Shown: positions 59,801 to 64,000 of the stretch, piece after piece | How the letters are laid out: each line of letters opens with the position of its first letter | How positions within the stretch are numbered: the first letter of the stretch is position 1 | Assembly (NCBI RefSeq): GCF_029873635.1 | Contig: NC_080423.1 | Coordinates: forward strand, 90,007,191-90,071,190 | Reading direction: 5' to 3' | DNA: 64,000 bases | Source of the DNA: Malania oleifera | Lineage: Eukaryota > Streptophyta > Magnoliopsida > Santalales > Ximeniaceae | The notes under the pieces: generated by a model | Seen by the model: only the letters and a program-made list of their open reading frames with translations | The model's database searches: none | Told to the model about the DNA's origin: nothing | Made by a program: the position numbers and the translations under genes

Positions 59801-60006
59801 AAGCATGACAAACACTTTCCAAATCCTCCAATCATTATATTTTACAAAAGCATTTTCAATAATCAAATAGTAAAATCTACACAATAAAACTAGTGGAGGA
59901 TTTGCAAGGCGCTGACCCTTAAAACAGGGATACACCAAAAAATGAGCTGTTGCAATCTTTATGCAAATAGCTGTAAAGCTTATTGCAATCGGGCTTTGAT
60001 ACCAAT
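56018..60006 (-). other. Non-coding internal region of element D
   Basis: PPT at 56018-56034. Then AT-rich sequence with repeated CTCCCCTTTT motifs, a (TA)/(GTAT) tract near 56810-56840 and the block TTTCGGCAGAATTTCGTCTG at 58409. Only the gag start is visible (NAFVKYNDWRIWKV at about 59800-59845, minus). No pol. Confidence 0.8.
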
Positions 60007-61181
60007 TGTTCAAAATGGTGTGATCCCAAGAGGGGGGGGGGGGAATTGGACATTTAAAACTTTTCAGCTAATTTAAAACATTTTGCCAATTCACCACAGT
60101 TCATATCTCATTCAACATATATATATGTGTATGTAAAGCGAGTTTAATAATAAAAACAAACATACACATGTGCAGTATCTTATTTAAATCAAATGTGTGC
60201 ATGAGAATAATTTTGATATTAAATAAACATTCATACACATGCTGAAATTAAAGTGCAAGAATTTAAATAAGATAGAGAGAGCGACACCATATTTGTTATC
60301 GAGGTTTGGCAAAACCAGCCTATGTCCCCGCCTTGAGCATACCCCCCAAGGATACCACTATTCCTGCTTACTTAACCGGGCGGAGCAGAAGCCTTTTACA
60401 TCCTCTCCTTACTGGTAAGGAAAATCCCAGCTTAATTACTAGGCTAAGCCAAACTAGTCTCACTTACGGAGCTGAGACTCCCTAGTTCAATTTCGGGCTG
60501 AACCGAATTGATCTCACTTATAGGGCTGAACCCAACCGTTACAATAAAACCATTTTTGTACATAAAACATGCTTCTAAAATACAGACAAAAATGTACACG
60601 ATAAAGCTCTAAATATATGCACTCTCTTATGATATGATTTATGCTAAGTAGAGTCAAGGTGTTTTTCTAAATAAATATTCTAATCTTTGAAGAAAGATGT
60701 ATATGATAAAATGCTTCAAAGATTTGAATCCTGATAAAATATTCTCTAAAAAATATATTTCAAATGCATCGGAGAATCAAGGGTTTGTTCTAAAAGTATT
60801 TTTGCAAAAACTAATATGTAAGATCTTTGATATTAAATGAAACATGCAATAAAAGCTTCAAAGATCAAATGTAAAACAAATATTTTCTCCAATGAAGATT
60901 TACAATAATATTGTTTGGAGAAGATTGAATTTATGCTTAAAATGTTTTTGCAATAACCACACTTTAAAAATAATTAGCCGAATAAAAAATACTCTCTTAA
61001 AAAGAATGTTTTCAACAAAAGTGTCAAAGAGAGTTTGGAGAGTATGAAAAGATTTGACCACAAAATGATTTTTCAAGTAAAAGAGTATGTGGGGGAACTT
61101 TGATTAGTAAAAATATTTGAGAGAAAAATTAAGCTAATTAGAATTTTTAATCTGGAGTTATGAGGGGGTATTTATAGATTT

Positions 61182-61445
61182 TCTGAAAATTTTGACCGTT
61201 GGGGACATGCTCGGTATTTTGGAAAAGATTAATTAAGTTTTAATGACGTTTTAATGCATTTAAAAAATTCCAACCTACGAGCTTCGGTCAACCACTTTTG
61301 TGGTTTGGTCGATTCTGAAAATTTTGACCGTTGGGGACATGCTCGGTATTTTGGAAAAGATTAATTAAGTTTTAATGACGTTTTAATGCATTTAAAAAAT
61401 TCCAACCTAAGAGCTTCGGTCAACCACTTTTGTGGTTTGGTCGAT
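61182..61445. repeat. 132-bp tandem duplication in the 5' LTR of element D
   Basis: Two copies, 61182-61313 and 61314-61445, differing at very few positions (CCTACGAGC against CCTAAGAGC). Each starts TCTGAAAATTTTGACCGTTG and ends TTTGGTCGAT, inside a dyad motif. Absent from the 3' LTR. Confidence 0.95.
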
Positions 61446-61990
61446 CGTGGAGCCAAGTTCGGTCGACCGAGTCAGATTTGAACTGGAAGTTCAGTCAACC
61501 GGACTTAGTGTCTCAAGGGCGATTTTTCATTTTTGCGTGGTTCGGTCGACTAGGTGATTTTGAACTATGAAATTCAGTCGACCAAACCGTTGAGTTCTCA
61601 GACGTGGGAACTTGGTCGACCAGGGCGTTGTTATGCATTTTGGGCTCGGTCGACCAGATGGTCAAAGTGTTGACTCCTAAGGAGTTCGGTCAACGAGGTG
61701 ATAATAAACTTGGTATGTTCCGCTAATCAGGCTGCGGTCAAACTGTTGACACGGTCCCGGTTTGGTCGACCGAGTGATAATGTAATTTCAAGTACGGTCG
61801 ACTGAACATGTATTTTTCATACATTTCGGTTCCAACTCCCTTATATATTCACCCTATTCATATGATGATTAAATTTAAGAAGATAAGGCATATTTTTATA
61901 AATTATAGGGATTCCTAAGGTGAGTCTAGGTCTTCTTTAGGACACCGAAAAAATTCGGCATCGGTTAACCTTAGGTCAACCAAAGGGTGT
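61280..61990 (-). promoter_or_regulatory. Dyad-motif array in element D 5' LTR
   Basis: About fourteen GGTCGACC-type sites, including two added by the tandem duplication. This LTR would be the functional promoter. Confidence 0.75.
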
Positions 61991-62292
61991 TCCCTAAGGT
62001 CAAACTACGATCATTGAGCATTTAAAACATATCATGCAAGATGTATGCATTATTACAGACCAAATATAAAAATAAATGCATATACAAGTAAACACACAAA
62101 TTTCTTCTTCTTTCTTCTTTGCTCTTTAATATGGAATATGCCAAATGTGAGTTTTGACTCGTGTCATGACTTCCATGTCCTCTTGATTTTATGTTTGACT
62201 TGAATTATACCTGTTCATGCACTTAAAAGCACACATAATAACCTTTTGTGTTTGTCAGCATCAAAGCGGAGATCAGACTCAAAAAGCCAATA

Positions 62293-62297
62293 GCACT
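62293..62297. repeat. Target-site duplication GCACT, right
   Basis: Identical to 53822-53826. Confidence 0.9.
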
Positions 62298-63895
62298 TCC
62301 AAAAAATAAGAACTATAAGCTCAATGAAGTTTAATGTGACTACTCTCTAAACAATGTTGATATATCAAGCAGTGTGTAAGAGTATGTGATAGGATCTTTG
62401 TGTCAAAATAATATTCTCAATCACAATGCACTAGCAAAGATCACAAGTATATACTTCAAATATCTCAACAGAAGTTTTTATCAAGATAAACCACAAGAGA
62501 TATTCAACAATGGTTTGTAAAATATTTATTTGATCTTTGTATTAAAATGATAATCTCAATCGAAAAGTATAGCAACAATGATCTTTTAGAACTCAAGCAA
62601 ATATCTCAAAATATATATTTCTCAAATATAAGCACAAGAGATATTTTGAAAATGATTTGTAAAATATTTTAGCAATCAAAATCCAATGTGAACTCCTTGA
62701 GTATTGCAATGACAATTCAAAACTCAAAGGCTTAATGAAGTATTACTAGGGAAGATTTATTAACAAAGACTCCTAGGGAAACTTCAAACTTAGCTCTCTA
62801 ATAAAATAATCTCAATCAATAAGAACAAGAGAGAGCTTAAGCCTAATGAGAAGAACACTCAATCACGCTTACAAAGAGATATAAGCAGTAAAATCTGGTA
62901 AGAATAAGTGCAGGAGGCTCAAAAATGAGTATAGGAGATTTTTGAATTTCAGAGGATTTTTCCTAATTAAGATTGCTAATTAGTTGCTAATCTTTTCAAA
63001 TGAGGGGTATATATAGACTACCCCTTGATTATAGCCATACAGGACATATAGGGGATTATTAGTTTTGTTTTAAACCATTTTAACTCAATTAACATTGTTT
63101 AAAAATTTTAACTGCGGAAAAAATAATAGGGCAACCCAAGAGCACTGGTCGATCGAAGGTGAGGTTCGGTTAACCAAGTGTCTAAGTTTGGTCAACCAAA
63201 CAATAGGGTTCCAAGGCGATTTTTCCATTTTCGCGCGGTTCGATCGACCGTGCGGATTTGAACTAAGTGGTTCGGTCGATCGGGCAGTTGGCCAAACACA
63301 CATGGGAACTCGGTCGACCAGGTGGTTAGCTTAAGCAATAGGTGCGGTTTACCGTGTGGTTAAATTGTTGAGCCGGGAGAGAGTTCGGTCGATCGATAGA
63401 TTTTCATTGTGAAGGTACAGTCAACCGAAAATGCATTTTTAATGCATTTCAGTTCTATTTCCTTATGTGATCACCCTAACCATATAAACACATTATGTTT
63501 ATGCATGTGTGAGTTTCCTAGGGTCATTCTAGGTCTTTTTGAGGACATCGAAAAAATTCGGCGTCAGTCAACCGGTGATCCCTACGGTCAAACTACGGTT
63601 TTGAGCTTATAGTCCCTACCATGCATGCCATGCATTCATTAGTACAGACGTTTGAATTATTATAGACCCAATATGAATAAAAGAAAATATAATAATACAA
63701 CTAAAAATAAAGATCGGTCTTCATGCGCTACTCCTTTGCAATTCCATGGAGAACGCCGGGGTATGCTTCACGACTTCCATTTCTCATTTATCATCTGTGC
63801 TTAGAAAAATAAATCTGTTCAAATACTCAAAGCACACAGATGAGATACTGTAGTTTGTCATAATCAAAACAGGAGACAGACCCAAAAATTCAACA
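62298..63895 (-). repeat. Copia LTR E, second part
   Basis: Continues from 53826. TATA region TATATATAG at 63008-63016 (plus strand; its complement also reads TATATA), dyad array with GGTCGATCGA/GGTCGACC forms at 63145-63570, terminus ATTCAACA at 63895. Confidence 0.85.
63145..63570 (-). promoter_or_regulatory. Dyad-motif array in copia LTR E
   Basis: About ten sites; the form GGTCGATCGA is common here, while GGTCGACC is common in element D. Confidence 0.65.
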
Positions 63896-64000
63896 ATCTC
63901 CCTTTTTTTTTTTTTATGATGACAAACACAGGAACAAAATGTGGGTTCGCCTGACAAGGCTCCTCGTAACAATGTGAACAAATAATTATATTCGATACAA
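63896..64000 (-). other. PPT and start of a further copia internal region
   Basis: ATCTCCCTTTTTTT then ATGATGACAAACACAGG, as after the other copia 3' LTRs. It continues beyond the window. Confidence 0.8.

Larger units (their letters stand above)
53827..62292 (-). mobile_element. Complete non-autonomous copia element D
   Basis: 8.5 kb: 3' LTR (53827-56017), PPT, 4-kb internal region, PBS (TGGTATCAAAGC on minus, 59993-60004), 5' LTR (60007-62292), with perfect GCACT target duplications. The internal region lacks all pol motifs and keeps only a trace of gag. It sits inside copia LTR E. Confidence 0.92.
60007..62292 (-). repeat. 5' LTR of element D
   Basis: 2286 bases. It is longer than its partner mainly because of a 132-bp tandem duplication at 61182-61445. 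The terminus reads GCCAATA instead of GCTAACA, so the canonical CA end is mutated. Confidence 0.9.

Overview
The window is nuclear DNA of a flowering plant, probably a dicot. It is AT-rich and almost entirely transposable-element sequence, with plant-type Ty3/gypsy, Ty1/copia, LINE, hAT-like, CACTA and MITE-like pieces. I see no intact host gene, rRNA, tRNA or CRISPR array. It reads as gene-poor, nested heterochromatin. The only stretch not clearly transposon is about 33872-37303.

Layout. 1-1400: the end of a hAT-like transposase gene and its GC-rich 3' terminal region. 1413-5484: a 5'-truncated L1-type LINE (+) with endonuclease, reverse transcriptase, zinc-finger and RNase H remnants. 6056-18354: an older chromodomain Ty3/gypsy element (-), broken by a MITE-like inverted repeat inside its chromodomain and by a full-length younger relative at 9193-17892 (two 1.8-kb LTRs, GAATA target duplications, PBS, PPT, decayed gag-pol). 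18355-21442: nested copia LTR pieces (-). 21443-32890: a Tat-lineage gypsy element (+), split by a solo copia LTR with GATGG duplications and ending in a long 3' UTR with tandem repeats and the start of its LTR. 32891-33871 and 38700-39124: two CACTA ends. 37304-38699: a plus-strand copia LTR. 39125-49495: Athila-like gag (-), interrupted by a 9-kb tandem copia structure (partial LTR, internal, LTR, internal, LTR). 49496-64000: more copia sequence of the same gag-only, pol-less type, including a complete element at 53827-62292 (GCACT duplications) inserted inside another copia LTR.

How the pieces relate. Order of events can be read from the nesting: older chromovirus, then MITE and younger chromovirus; Tat element, then solo copia LTR; Athila, then tandem copia; copia LTR E, then copia D. 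The copia elements keep LTRs, PBS, PPT and a gag remnant but no recognisable protease, integrase or reverse transcriptase, so they look non-autonomous.

The most unusual signal is regulatory. The U3 part of nearly every LTR here, in both gypsy and copia elements, carries an array of 7-14 short dyad-symmetric motifs centred on TCGA, GTCGAC or GCGCC, usually just upstream of a TATA box. The motif is uniform within one LTR but differs between LTR families.
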